Below, one piece after another: positions 13,032-24,014 of a stretch of 64,000 bases of DNA. Location of the stretch: the NCBI GenBank assembly GCA_963932145.1, contig OZ010586.1, forward strand, positions 68,275,254 to 68,339,253, in the 5' to 3' direction. The first letter of the stretch is position 1; each line of letters opens with the position of its first letter. The translations under genes were made by a program, and so were the position numbers. Source of the DNA: Acanthosepion lycidas (lineage: Eukaryota; Mollusca; Cephalopoda; Sepiida; Sepiidae). The notes below the pieces were generated by a model, which did no database searches, had not been told where the DNA came from, and worked only from the letters and a program-made list of their open reading frames with translations.

Positions 13032-13185
13032 GTTTATAAGCGAACCACAGGAAGCCGTTTGAGAAGCTGTGTTCTTTTGGCCAAGAAGAAGGACATGAAC
13101 CCAATAATTACAACAGCAATAACAAATAACATAGCAAGGGCCGTGATGAGATGTTCTGAGTTGGTATTTCGCTCGGAATTCTTGT
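13032..13185 (-). CDS. Exon 8: transmembrane helix, basic tail and stop
   Basis: The acceptor TATTATGCAG opens an exon with 49 full codons and a TAA stop at 13036-13034. After a polar stretch, about 23 hydrophobic residues (ITALAMLFVIAVVIIGFM and on) form a transmembrane helix. AKRTQLLKRLPVVRL follows as a short basic cytoplasmic tail, fitting a type I topology. A consensus GTGAGT donor starts two bases after the stop codon, so the 3' UTR may be spliced further left. If it is not, an AATAAA-type signal near 12738-12743 is one possible polyadenylation site. The paralog from which this was derived could have continued into a longer cytoplasmic domain. Confidence 0.88.
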
Positions 13186-13329
13186 CTGCATAATACAATA
13201 AAAATATTACAAAAGTAGTCTTTCATGTTGTCGAACATCAGATATTTTTTAAGGAAATTTGTTTAAAAGAGTCAAAAACTTGAGCGCCTAGCATAACAAG
13301 ACAATGAACAAGTTCATTATTTACAGTAG

Positions 13330-14290
13330 TTAAATTCGGATTAATCACCTCATCGTTTCGGCCATTGGGCACTCCGAATTTTTTCAATTGTCTTCGTTTC
13401 ACCACCAGTTAGCAGACCCCGAACTTTCACCTATCATGATGGATGGGTGTTGTCTCAAGGAAGCTCTTTGCCTTGAACATCTATTGATAAAGACCGTCAC
13501 TAGATGCTTTAATCGAACAACACTTCGAGCTTGTCTCCCAGGAAAACTCAGTTGCTTAAGGTTATACAAATAATACAGATTTGCTTATGCTAGAAACCAT
13601 CTGGAACATGGGAAGAAATATTGGATTTCTGTTTTATGGTCAGATGAAACCAAACTAGAATTATTAGGTCACATGAACTCTCGTTATGTACGGAGGAAAA
13701 TGAATGAAGCTCAGAAAGCAAAAAATACCCCCTACAATTCTGCTTTGGGTATTTTTTGCTGCTTCTGGACCAGGAGAACTAGTAAGAGTACAGGGTATCA
13801 TGGATAAAAGAGCAGTATTTGGATATTCTTTACAATAATGTAAAACAAAGTGCACGTAATCTGTTTTTGGGGCGTCACTGGACGTTTCTTCATTACGATG
13901 ACCCGAAACACACACAGCACGAATTGTTACAGAATGCTTAAATGAGACCAAAATTAAGGTCTTGGTGTACCCCGCACAAAGTCCTCATCTAAACCCCATT
14001 GAAAATTTATGGACATATTTGAAGAAAGAAGTAAGAGAAGTAAGTCCTTTGAATTTCAAGAAACTAGAAGCTATTTCCAAGGAAGAATGGAGCAAAATAC
14101 CTATCAGTGTGTGTAGTGATCTTGTAAGGAACTATCAAAAATGATTAATAGCAATAATCAAGAATAAATGTTACAAAATCGATTATTGAGGCAAGAGGGC
14201 CAATGATTTTGTCCTATGTTTTTATGTGTTATTGTTTCGCATTAAAATAAAAATTTTGTTGAGGCATCACTGCACATTCATTCAATTCCA
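13330..14290 (+). mobile_element. Tc1-like DNA transposon, degraded transposase
   Basis: In intron 7, antisense to the host gene. 13580-13800 reads as the middle of a Tc1 transposase with S-D-E-T-K, though frames change. 13962-14144 keeps an open frame starting V-Y-P-A-Q-S-P-H-L-N-P-I-E-N-L-W, the conserved third-acidic-residue block of the DDE/D Tc1 family, where Glu in I-E-N-L-W is the catalytic residue. The N-terminal DNA-binding region is not intact. An inactive remnant. Confidence 0.85.
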
Positions 14291-14339
14291 TTATTTATCA
14301 TTTGTGAAAAAATTCACATTAAATTTTCAGGAAAATTTG

Positions 14340-14830
14340 AGTTATTCCCGCTTTATTTGTAATTATGGAAGTAGGGGTGAATAATTCTGTTCACAACCGT
14401 ATATGTATCATATTTCCTTGTGTATAATGCAGCTTGAGTATAAAACAACACCGTATTTATGAAGCTAAAAAGTGCGAGTAAATGATATCCCTGATTATAA
14501 TATGACCCCGTAATACAGCTATCCCAATGTAGTTTATTTTTAAAATCTATCATATTATCCATAAAAATCTCAATGTCGTACATACCTTTCACTAAAATAT
14601 TTAATTTTTCACGATATTAAAGAATAGAAATGAACTGGATGTTTAGCCATTACGTGCTTCTTCTAATTTCCGTTTCAAAATTTATTTTCGAATATTCGAG
14701 GAAAGGTGCTAACTAGACATACCTGGTAAAATATTTTAAGGTGTTAGTTAATCTATTAGATTTTTCTGTTTGATATGATTTTATTAATATTCCTTATCTT
14801 AAACTACGAAAATAAAAAAAAAATTCTTTC
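14340..14830 (+). repeat. Dispersed repeat D1, copy 1
   Basis: Matches 58280-58640 in the same orientation; both share GATATTAAAGAATAGAAATG and GGTGCTAACTAG. A further relative is at 58770-59160. Some copies border a CCGTATTTTC-type terminus, so this may be a DNA element of unresolved family. Confidence 0.6.
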
Positions 14831-15254
14831 ATTGAGAATGAAGAGAAAAATCTAAAATAAACAAGAAAATTAAAATATAAACAAACTTTATCTTGTGAGC
14901 AAAACTAAGTGTATTTGCAATCTTGTTTCAATTAAATTTATTTTGTTGTTTAGCGGCATACCAACATTTATTTAATGCCGAAATCTAAATATTTTGTACA
15001 CAATTTTTATTTTTTGAATCTTTGTTCCTCCTTGGTGCACACTGCTAGTGGAGTAGGCATGTTTAAACTGTAAGAGCAGCAAGAAAACTGCCGCGATCAA
15101 GCTCAAATTTCGATCACGTGATCACAATGGTACCAACGATAAGCAAGCATGAGCACGAGGCAGTGTGAGAAACCTAAAGATAAAATTTGAGGATAATTTT
15201 TGACTTACTCTCGTAATAAGAAATATTGCCGGATTGAAGAAAGTCCATTGATTG

Positions 15255-15260
<6 letters not shown>

Positions 15261-15300
<40 letters not shown>

Positions 15301-15474
15301 TCACCCCAAGCAAGGTGATAATGCCACGAAGAATCAAAGGGCTGCTGGGAGGAAAGAGAATTTGAAGACTGTAGAAAGAAACGGAAACCCAATCCTAAAC
15401 AAGAAACAAGTGATAACCCTCTACACCTGTTCAAAAGAATGCGGAGGTGTATGAATCAGACGATAAGTACTATC

Positions 15475-15532
<58 letters not shown>

Positions 15533-15691
15533 CACCCATACCCGACAGTCTGTTTCATGATAAACGCAATCGTCAGGTAAAGACGATTGCGTTTAGCATG
15601 ACTCTCACTTCTGGGCCATGAATTCAATGTCCACTTTTATATTCATATGGGCTTTATCCATGGGCACTTTAACCCACAAATATATGCAAAA

Positions 15692-15726
<35 letters not shown>
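15261..15726. repeat. Three (AT)n arrays with a hairpin between
   Basis: AT runs at 15261-15296, 15477-15530 and 15698-15726. A hairpin with 19-nt arms (15556-15574 and 15582-15600, one mismatch, 7-nt loop) follows the second array. Confidence 0.85.
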
Positions 15727-15729
<3 letters not shown>

Positions 15730-16140
15730 GTGGAAATAAGTATAAGACACCCCATGAAATTGTTAATAATTTTCTTATTACTGCACAAATTCCTCTGAAA
15801 ATTTGTGTATGCCCCCTAGGTCCGATGGTATTAATATACATATTCGATTTCATAGCAACTTTCCACCCAAAAAAAGTTATTAAGAAAAATACGTTTTCGA
15901 GGATGGAAATAATTATAAAACAGTTTTGAAAATTTGTATTTAACAGCAAAATTGTACAAAATTCAATATTTACATTTATTCCCTTTCAATTGTAATACTT
16001 TAACACACATTTTTTGCATTGAATCAATAAGTTTTCTTAGAGTTTCAGATGGAATTTCATTCCAATATTGTTTAATGCAAATTTTAAAATTTCTCTAACT
16101 TCAAATTGACGTTTATTTTTGTATACTCTTCTTGACTAAA
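15727..16140 (-). mobile_element. Tc1-like transposon, 3' end fragment
   Basis: The left end AGTGGTGGAAATAAGTATAA fits a Tc1-type terminal repeat. Reading leftward, a frame ends with W-N-E-I-P-S-E-T-L-R-K-L-I-D-S-M, the typical C-terminus of Tc1 transposases. The rest of the element is absent to the right. Confidence 0.8.
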
Positions 16141-16163
16141 TTCCTCACAAATTTTCTTTTACC

Positions 16164-16167
<4 letters not shown>

Positions 16168-16243
<76 letters not shown>
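16168..16243. repeat. (AC)n microsatellite
   Basis: About 38 AC units in intron 7, near the donor of exon 7. Confidence 0.95.
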
Positions 16244-16247
<4 letters not shown>

Positions 16248-16394
16248 AATATAATTGAAGGGTTAACTCTTAGATAAAAACAAATATGTGTCTGATCTGT
16301 AACAATGACGAAGTATTTGACAACCAATTAAAATGTGTTTCTTGGTAGACATCAGAAAATCAAATCTTTTGCAGTAATGTCTTCGATTTCTTAC

Positions 16395-16454
16395 CTGTAA
16401 GGCGCTGGGGAGAAGTTTCATTATTCATCTTTGAAACTGTTGATGAGATGTCAT
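16395..16454 (-). CDS. Exon 7: stalk exon
   Basis: A 60-nt exon with a CATTCACAG acceptor and GTAAGA donor, phase 1 at both ends. It encodes 19 full codons, D-I-S-S-T-V-S-K-M-N-N-E-T-S-P-Q-R-L-T. The sequence is polar and Ser/Thr-rich with an Asn-Glu-Thr glycosylation site, as expected for an extracellular juxtamembrane stalk. Splice sites and phase fit the flanking exons exactly. A long AC microsatellite (16168-16243) lies about 150 bp beyond its donor. Confidence 0.75.
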
Positions 16455-16689
16455 CTGTGAATGATAATAATATGAGAAAAATCTGAAAATGCTATCTAAA
16501 GGTTTTCGTTTCGTTTGATAGTTATAAAAGCATAGCTTTAGTATCGGTTCGATGTGAGATTGAAAGTATCCAGGTGAAAACCTTGGGTGGCTTTGTCTCA
16601 AGACAAATCTTATTATATCGATATAACCTTTCAGAAAATAAAACAATTGTCCAAAAGGCCTCTTCTCAATTATGTAAATTGTTTTTTTT

Positions 16690-17350
16690 AATCATTTCAC
16701 CCCAAGCAAGGCGGTAATGCCTCTAATATGCAAGAGGTTAAAGGGAGTGAAAGGGAGAGAAAAGACTGAGTATACGGAGGATTGAGGAAAGGACAAAATA
16801 TGAACGGGATTCAAGAAGATAGAAGATGGCGATTGACATTGCATTTAAATTTTTGAAGATTGTAGTTATCAGGGAATCAAATAAACGGAAGAGAGTTCCA
16901 CAGGCGAGAAGTGTGAGAAAAGAAACTGTCGGAGTAGAAGTTGCGGTTGTATTTAGCTATTTCAACAGTAAACTGGTGAGACCTAGATGCCAATCTTGTA
17001 GATTTATGTAGTCGGGGAGCCAGGGAAAAAAGCTCGTCAGAGTAATTGCCATGAAAATATTTGTAGAAAAGACAGAGGGAAGCCACGCCACGTCTGTGAT
17101 AAAGTGACTGAAATCGAGTCAGGATCGATTACATTGCAAATCCTTTTTTTGATTTTGTCAAGAACCTCGAGATAAAATGCAGGAGCACCAGACCAGATAT
17201 GGCAGGAGTATACAATGCACGGATGAATAGTAGATTTGTAAATGTTCAAGATGGACTCTGACGAGAAAAGTTAACTGTCGCGATACAGTAACCGAATTTT
17301 CCTTGCAGCTATTGGTTCGATTTAGTCGCTCCACTTGAAAGCGAGAGACC
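16690..17350 (-). mobile_element. LINE family B, reverse transcriptase 3' region
   Basis: Same orientation as the host gene, in intron 6. Frames on the minus strand contain N-I-Y-K-S-T-I-H-P-C-I-V-Y-S-C-H-I-W and, after a frame change, F-Y-S-D-S-F-F-S-H-T-S-R-L-W-N-S-L-P. The tail near 16690 has CACCCCAAGCAAGGCGG reversed. Confidence 0.8.
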
Positions 17351-17484
17351 AAGAAGGCACAGTGTGTAGATCTCCAGAAATGTATGCATTTATTTAATAA
17401 TCACATAAAGTTTTTTGGCACAAGGCCGAAAATTATAAAAATTATAATTGTAAAAATATAATTTTATACTGTATTTATTATAGC

Positions 17485-17600
17485 AAATTATAATAAGAAG
17501 GACTTTTGTACATATGTTTATACGGGCTTTTGCCCTTGTTTTGGTGTGAGGAACCCAGCCTAAGAGTTTGTAAAAGTATTTTTGATACACCCCGTATATA
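17485..17600 (+). mobile_element. SINE-like body fragment (tRNA-Leu/Ser-headed family)
   Basis: Shares ACATATGTTTATA, CTTGTTTT and a terminal GTATTTTTGATACAC with the reversed copy at 50780-50980, which has the tRNA-like head. Confidence 0.55.
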
Positions 17601-17612
17601 TATATATATATA

Positions 17613-17687
17613 TTAGGTTGGTGCAAAAATAATTTCGTTTTCCACATAGTAACATATGTTAGAAAACGAAAATATTTTTGCACCAAC

Positions 17688-17691
<4 letters not shown>
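17613..17691. mobile_element. Mariner MITE (MADE1-like), copy 2
   Basis: 79 bp, same termini and centre as the 7390 copy, inserted inside an AT dinucleotide array so that the TA target duplication merges with the array. Confidence 0.9.
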
Positions 17692-17745
<54 letters not shown>

Positions 17746-17749
<4 letters not shown>

Positions 17750-17963
17750 GACATATTTATGTTATATATTCTTTTTATAGATACAAATATTTAAGTAAAT
17801 GCTCTGTTTATAATAAACAGTATTAAAAAACATTTACCGGCCTGAATGTCCGAGAAAATATTCGTCCTCCGGTAAATGTTGTTTAATACTGTTTATTATA
17901 AACAGAGCATTTACTTAAATATTTGTATCTATAAAAAGAATGTATAACATAAAAATGTCTTAA
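17746..17963. repeat. Foldback element F1
   Basis: Arms 17746-17840 and 17869-17963 are 95 nt each and nearly perfect reverse complements, with a 28-nt loop. Outermost sequence is TTAAGACAT / ATGTCTTAA. (AT)n lies on the left and an ATCT array starts 31 bp to the right. 17938-17989 recurs inside a second foldback at 27571-27623. Confidence 0.9.
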
Positions 17964-17993
17964 AATAATTGTCGGACTTTGTCCATTTCTTCA

Positions 17994-17995
17994 TA

Positions 17996-18026
<31 letters not shown>

Positions 18027-18042
18027 ATATATATATATATAT
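17994..18042. repeat. (ATCT)n then (AT)n microsatellite
   Basis: About seven ATCT units run into an AT array. Confidence 0.95.
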
Positions 18043-18638
18043 AATGGATGCTGAAAGTTATTTTAAAAATAGAAAGATGTTCACTCGAATTCCAGGCGTT
18101 CTCAACACGCGAGGGCTCGGAATAAAGTCTCCTATTAATATTCAAAACAACATAAATAATACATCTCAAAAAACTCAAGATATGAAAAGAAACAACACAA
18201 CAAAACAAAATCCTTTTGAAAATAACTAAGTGAGTGAGCAAAAGTGCTTGGGGCAATTGATTGCAGAGACAGTTTTTGGTCTTCCTCACTCCCGCCAAAC
18301 GAAAAAAATATAAGAATGCTAGAAAATCTAAATAAAAAAATAATGAAATTTTTCTTGTCCGTCATATTTAATCAAAGATCTTTTGAAAAAAGGTCACACT
18401 GTGTGTCTATATGTATGAAGATTGTCCCTTATGTATGCCTAACAATTCAATTCTATATTCTCTACACATATGATTATAAGTTATGACTAGATTTATTTAT
18501 GGACGTTTTTTGTTGTTGGATGAGTATTGCTTCAAGGATCATGAATATGTTTTCAACTTTGCTAGTATTTTGGTATTGATTGTGAATAGCTGTCTAATGT
18601 TACTATAACCTTAAAAACATTTGCTGCTTATCTACACA

Positions 18639-18640
<2 letters not shown>
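18043..18640. other. Intron DNA without recognised elements
   Basis: One polar 61-residue frame lies between 18044 and 18229, but it has no recognisable domain and its composition is like the surrounding DNA. I see no exon here. Confidence 0.4.

Positions 18641-18641
<1 letters not shown>

Positions 18642-18705
<64 letters not shown>
18642..18705. repeat. (AT)n microsatellite
   Basis: Pure AT dinucleotide run. Confidence 0.95.
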
Positions 18706-18707
<2 letters not shown>

Positions 18708-18727
18708 TATATCTGTAAAATATGAGT

Positions 18728-18899
18728 AAAGACAAAAGGAACACTTAGCTGACGCGTTCCTTTACAAAAAATTTTGAAAAACCATTAATATTTTTGGTCT
18801 TGTACGTAAATACTTGTCATAAAATAAAATCTTTACATTTGCCTTGATAAAGTCCCTCGAAGGACGAAACACGTCGGCTAAGATAAGTTTTGTTTTTGT

Positions 18900-18902
<3 letters not shown>
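18728..18902 (+). ncRNA. Hammerhead-ribozyme-like motif H1 between inverted repeats
   Basis: At 18844-18870 a TTGATAAA box is followed by a GTCC/GGAC stem with a 6-nt loop and then GAAAC, close to the hammerhead order CUGAUGA-stem II-GAAA. Imperfect inverted repeats (about 18728-18760 and 18872-18902) surround it. Penelope-like retroelements carry hammerheads in their terminal repeats, so this may be such a remnant. The core differs from consensus at two or three positions, so activity is doubtful. Confidence 0.45.
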
Positions 18903-18935
<33 letters not shown>

Positions 18936-18984
18936 GAACACACAAACACATATATCCATACACACACGCATATATATACATATA

Positions 18985-19288
18985 CAATGCTGTGCAAAAG
19001 TAAGGTAATAATATTTGAAATAATAGTCTCTTTTTTCCAGATAATCAGTGAGTCTTAATTAAACTATATATTCACTAAGAGTAACATTTGTGAAATGAAT
19101 TATAACCACTTTTATATTTTTATTAATATTTTTAATCCAGCGTGATAAGATTTTTTGAAAGTGGTTGTAATTGATTTAATAAAGGTTTTTTTTATATAGT
19201 TTATTTAAGATTTGTTGATGATCTGGAAAAAAAAGACAATTTAAAAAAAATATTATCTTAGGGATTCATTTAATTTTGCACATCACTG
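18985..19288. mobile_element. Tc1/mariner-type MITE with long terminal inverted repeats
   Basis: The ends CAATGCTGTGCAAAAGTAA and, reversed, CAGTGATGTGCAAAATTAA match. Inner sequence also pairs for about 100 bp (TTTTTTCCAGAT-type block on both sides). 304 bp, no coding capacity, TA on the left side. Confidence 0.75.
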
Positions 19289-19603
19289 CATGTGTGTATA
19301 ATTAATTACTATCTAATATAGTTGCCTAATTGTTTTTTTTCTGTTTGCAGTCGTATTTCGTATCAAAGTAAAAGTCGGGATTGCTAAAGCTGATTTATTT
19401 TGGGAAAGCACAGTTTTTACTTGGATAATTGAATCATCTTCATCTTCCTTCTGTACAATAATGTATTCGTAAAATCTGCAATACATTTATCGTCTAAATA
19501 TATGTGAGTGTGTCTGAGCGCACGCACACTTATGTGCACGCGCATATGTGTGTACATATGCTTAGTTGACATTTCCTTTCTCAATGCACATTTCGTTACT
19601 TAC

Positions 19604-19642
19604 TTTGTGTAGTGGAGTCTGCTGATGTCTCTTCTGGTATAA
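19604..19642 (-). CDS. Exon 6: stalk microexon
   Basis: A 39-nt exon with a TATTGCAG acceptor and GTAAGT donor, phase 1 at both ends. It encodes I-P-E-E-T-S-A-D-S-T-T-Q, a Ser/Thr-rich acidic spacer that could carry O-glycans. Support comes from strong splice sites and exact phase agreement with both neighbours. Being so short, it is the least certain exon together with exon 7, and it may be alternatively spliced, since its length keeps the frame. Confidence 0.72.
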
Positions 19643-19899
19643 CTGCAATAAAATGTAAAAATAAATTAGTCATGAATTTTTCAAGAGGACTATTTTGTCA
19701 GCACCAAACACATGAAATGGTCAGAAATTGTTTTTGCTTTAATCTGATGAATAACTGCTTGCTGACCCACACGCTTACTTTCAGACATCTACGCAATAGT
19801 TGACGTTCGGAAAAGTGTACCAAGAGAAAACGATCAACAGCAATAAATTAATAAATACAAATATATCCACAATATTTTGTCTAGAAGAGCTGGGATATC

Positions 19900-20230
19900 T
19901 TTTGAAAATCATTTCACTCCAAGCAAAACAACTAAGAGGCAAGGTTACCGAGTGTGAGAGAAAAGAAAACATTATTCGGGAGAGAGAACAATAAAAGGAC
20001 AGAATTAAGAAGACAGAAGATAGCGATTGATATGGCATTTAGATTTTTGGAGATTAAAGTTGACTGGAAAGTAAGAGAGTTCTACAAGTGAGAAGTGCGA
20101 AAGAAGAAACTGTTAGCGTAGAACATAAGCTTACGTCGAGCCATTTTAAATGTAAGATGATGGGATCTTGCCGCTAATCTATTACTCCGCTTAATGTAAT
20201 AAAATCTCGATAGCAAACCTTTCGTACGAA
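19900..20230 (-). mobile_element. LINE family B, 3' fragment
   Basis: DNA match to the other family B copies (TTAAGAAGACAGAAGATAGCGATTGA-type interval and AGAGAGTTCTACAAG). In intron 5. Confidence 0.65.
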
Positions 20231-20239
20231 ATCAGTTCA

Positions 20240-21330
20240 TAAATATCGAAATATGTATAATGTAGAAGCCTACATTCATTAAGACATTAAAATAATATTT
20301 GATTGAAAGGAAGAAAAAGTTCACCGATTTTTCTCTTCTCATTGATCTTCCTATAGTTGTGTGGTTAGTTTTTGTCAATTGGATCTTGTTTAACATTGGA
20401 TAAATCTTTGTCTTTACGCAATAAAAATTGGCATTTTTATGGCGCTTTCACTGAAGAAGACTCCAAAAATCAAGTTTAAAATCCTATTTATTTTCAGCTA
20501 GTAGTATAACCCGTCTTTGACCGGGTCTTTCATTACTGGGAAATTTTGCCGTTCATTTGAAGCAGTTCAAGTTTAAATTCAGCCCACATAAAAATCAATA
20601 TTAGTAACAACAATTAGGTAAACCCCAAATGGGGGGTCTAACGATTTGAATGGGGGTGGCCATGAAAAGGGCCGTTTTTGTGTTCTCAATCTTGCAAGTA
20701 AGGGACCTCTTTCATGGACCGTTATAATAATATACGATAATTTTTATATATGATATATATTTTTTATAACTCTGATAATCTTTTGCGTTAGATTTAAATT
20801 CTCTAAATTGATTGTACGCTGTTTTTTACAGACATTAAATGTTGCCTTTGATTTTTACGCAAAGTGTAAAAAATATTTTTTTTTTATTTTTCACCTTCAA
20901 GGTTGTAATTTTTTTCCAGCCAATTTAGACTCAAAACAGCACTGAAGAATTATCCATGAAACAAACAAAAAAAAAAAAAATAAATTAATCGGAATCGGAT
21001 GAAAACTGTGGAAACGCATAAACAACATCCGATCACATTTTGTGAATTATAGATATAGATACTTATATCGTTGATTCGTGGCTCATTGTCTTTTACATTA
21101 TTCTAAAAAGCGAAGCGTGTTAATTCTATTGAGTCTGCTACCAAGTTGGCCATATATTCATGTTGATTATGTGTTATTATTATTTACTAAATATATCCCG
21201 GGCCGGATTATCCTTTAGGCCAGTATAGGATGGCGCGTAGGGCCCCTGAAGTCTGGTTATAATGTTAGTTATAAAAAGATCAGTTTTTGTTTATTTTTAA
21301 TGCTACTGTATTGGATTATGTGCTATTTCT
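20240..21330. other. Intron DNA, unassigned
   Basis: 20500-20720 contains AACCCGTCTTTGACCGGGTC and GGGGGGTCTAACGATTTGAA, which look like part of a dispersed element I cannot name. 21190-21260 is GC-richer (CCCGGGCCGGATTA). No exon seen. Confidence 0.4.
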
Positions 21331-21339
21331 TTAAAAAAA

Positions 21340-21850
21340 AAATCGATTTCACCTTAAGCAAGGTGATAAAGTCACTAGGACACTTGGTGTGGAAGAATTA
21401 GAAAACAGAAAAATTTCTAAGGAGCAAGAACAAAAGAAAAGTAATTAGGAGGACAAGAAGGAAAGCGATTGACATTACATTTGAATTTTTGAAGAATAAA
21501 GTTGGTTGGAAAGGTTGGAACCAGAAGAGAGTTCCACAATCGAGAGGTGCGAGAAAAGAAATTACTAGCATAGAAGTTATGGTTACATCTCGCCAACTTA
21601 ACTGTATATTGGTGAGAACTCGTCGTTAGTCTAGTACGACGCTTAAATTGATAAAGTCTAGGTACCATAGCAAAAAGCTTATCGGAACAGTATTTATAGA
21701 AAAGGCACAGGGAGGCAACTTTACGGCGGTGGGAATGTGACTGAAGCTGAGATGCCCGATCAGGACCAATAATATTGCTGATTCTTCTTTGGATTTTATC
21801 AAGAATTATATGGCGGTAGTACCAGGCCATATGTGGCAGCAAACAAGAAA
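21340..21850 (-). mobile_element. LINE family B, longest open reverse transcriptase end
   Basis: A 141-residue open frame on the minus strand runs through L-D-K-I-Q-R-R-I-S-N-I-I-G-P-D, H-R-R-K-V-A-S-L-C-L-F-Y-K-Y, F-F-S-R-T-S-R-L-W-N-S-L and F-K-C-N-V-N-R-F. This is the C-terminal end of a Jockey/CR1-like LINE reverse transcriptase. The 5' catalytic part is missing. Confidence 0.88.
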
Positions 21851-22214
21851 CAGTAAAATAATGGCATTTCTTAAAGAATATGTTTATTAATATAGCTGTT
21901 CTAGTTTATTTACATAATTTGCAATACGTTTACTCTAAGCTAAGTATATGTCGTAAAATATTCATGATGGGTGCGGGCGAATTTGAGTGTCTGAGGGGGA
22001 GGCATAATTTAATTAACCCAGGTGTTCCAAAATGTTCATCATCCAAAACTGAATATATCTCAATACTTTGTTGTCCAGATGTACGATTTTGAGTATTAGA
22101 TGTGGTCGCCTGTGGTAGGAAGACACAGAAGCGTAAAACGTTTTCCATAATACTTTACTACTTTTCATTTCTCATTGGAGATATGTGATGACTGCAATAT
22201 CTTTTCAGGTCATT

Positions 22215-22600
22215 TAGTTGAACAGGAGAAATGTCAGTTTACTCTCAACTCCAACTAAAAGACAGAGCTATATTCCGTCCCATATAACCCCCGCCAAGAA
22301 ATGTAAACCAAAAGGAATACTTATGTTTAGAATCGGAAAGAGACAGTTGAAATTTCTAGGACACATAATGAGGAAAAAGGACTGGGAGAATTTGATACTC
22401 ACAGTGTATGTTGAAGAAAAGAGGGACAGGGGTGAATACTAAATAACCTACTTAACAGTTGTGTAGAAAGACGATCGACCTTTGCTACACTAAAGAAGTG
22501 AACATGGACTCTTTCATTGACTATGAAAGTAGTCGTAAGCAGAACACAACGGAGTCGCAAATCAATAACTACGATATTCGCTAGTATTGTAATATTAATC
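22215..22600 (+). mobile_element. LINE family C, reverse transcriptase C-terminal fragment
   Basis: The frame contains R-Q-L-K-F-L-G-H-I-M-R-K and then V-E-E-K-R-D-R-G, a conserved end of endonuclease/reverse-transcriptase LINE proteins. Only plus-strand copy of this family in the window. Confidence 0.75.
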
Positions 22601-22739
22601 CAAGCGATTAAACAGTTCTTCTCACTAAGCTTGTGTTCCAGTGTTTTCCTTTGGAATATTATTAACCCAAACTATGAGTTGATACGAGCTTTATTTTGTG
22701 ATGTCAACAAATACACGTTGCCACTTTTGCAATGCTAAC

Positions 22740-23720
22740 GAATAATCATTGTCACTTTCGTAATGTTCATTATAGCATAGACTTTGTAATCGCAGATACA
22801 ACTATAGTACGCCCTCGAACAATACTGGCATCGGACGCCTCTGAATAACACTCGCACTAATAGTACTTGTTCGATAATACTCGCTCGAAAAGTAACCAGT
22901 ATAGTGATCCGAATAGAGAATAGTGTAGTGAAATAGTATAGTGAATAGAGTAGAGAATAGCGATCCGAATAGTAATAGAGGATAGACTAGAAATAGAGGC
23001 CCGTATAATAATAGAGGACAGAGAAATAGCGATCAGTTAGACGCAAAGCTAATTCCTACTTATGCGTTTTCTCTATGGTCACGTGGCCTACTTAATTCAA
23101 TAATGGGATCGCCTGTTTTTGCTCAATGGCCATCTATGTTCAAACTTAAGTTCCGGCAGCGACACTTTATTCCTATATAACACTTTATAACACTAACAAA
23201 CCTGTGTCAATGGATTACCGAACAGGTAATGGTAGGATTAGTAAGGAAACACACATGTCTTAGAGCTACCAAGAATAGGAAGTTGTTGAGAGCCATAATT
23301 GGTCAGATCTCGAAGGGTTATAACACATACAAGAAGATACTTTGTTCTACCTCTTGGGAACCACAACTTTCGAATTTCCCTTTGGTCATGTCTCTAATGT
23401 TTTTCTCTTTGCACATAGGCTTATATTTATTTCAGTTTGATTTCCCAGTCTGGGACACAGTGCTCATGCTACAAATTCTTGCCAGGTGTTCTTGAATGAC
23501 GCCTCAGTGATTTCCAAGTCAAACCTTTATCTGTGTTGAGGTTATTTGAACAAACGATTATATCACATTAGACTGACACAAATCTGCAACACCAGCGAAT
23601 TGTTTCACAAGATAAGCTTCGAGTAGTCCCAATGGTCGTACGTTTAATTTTGCCACAAGAATCTGCAATTATTTTCGTATTAAAAGCAAACATTCAGAGC
23701 AGATTAGCGCTGCACAATCT
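22740..23720. other. Intron DNA with a degenerate AATAG-rich tract
   Basis: 22880-23040 is a run of imperfect GAATAGAGAATAG-type units. The rest shows no recognised element. Confidence 0.5.
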
Positions 23721-24014
23721 TCAAAATCACTAGACAACCAAGGGGTAACTTGTGGTTGAGCGATGAGGTAGCGTTATGTTAAGTGCCCTGGACTCGATTA
23801 TAAAATAGAAAGAAAGAGAGAAAAGTAAGGAGAGCTGTGACCGCCCACGTCCTGAAGGGACATGGGTCATAACGAGAATCGAAGCCCGGTTAATAACATT
23901 TCCAGTGTAAATTTTAGATAAAGATAGCATAGCCAAACTGAGGGTACTGGCGCATCTTTTGTTCACCAATTATCCCGAAATTATAAAACGCAATATCCTA
24001 GTATTTCTACGTAC

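Noticed and set aside
12915-13193. Plus-strand 92-residue frame
   Set aside because: It is antisense to the TM exon and LINE A tail; the minus strand explains the DNA better.
22740-23240. Possible solo LTR
   Set aside because: No matching terminal TG...CA pair or target duplication seen; only a degenerate AATAG tract.
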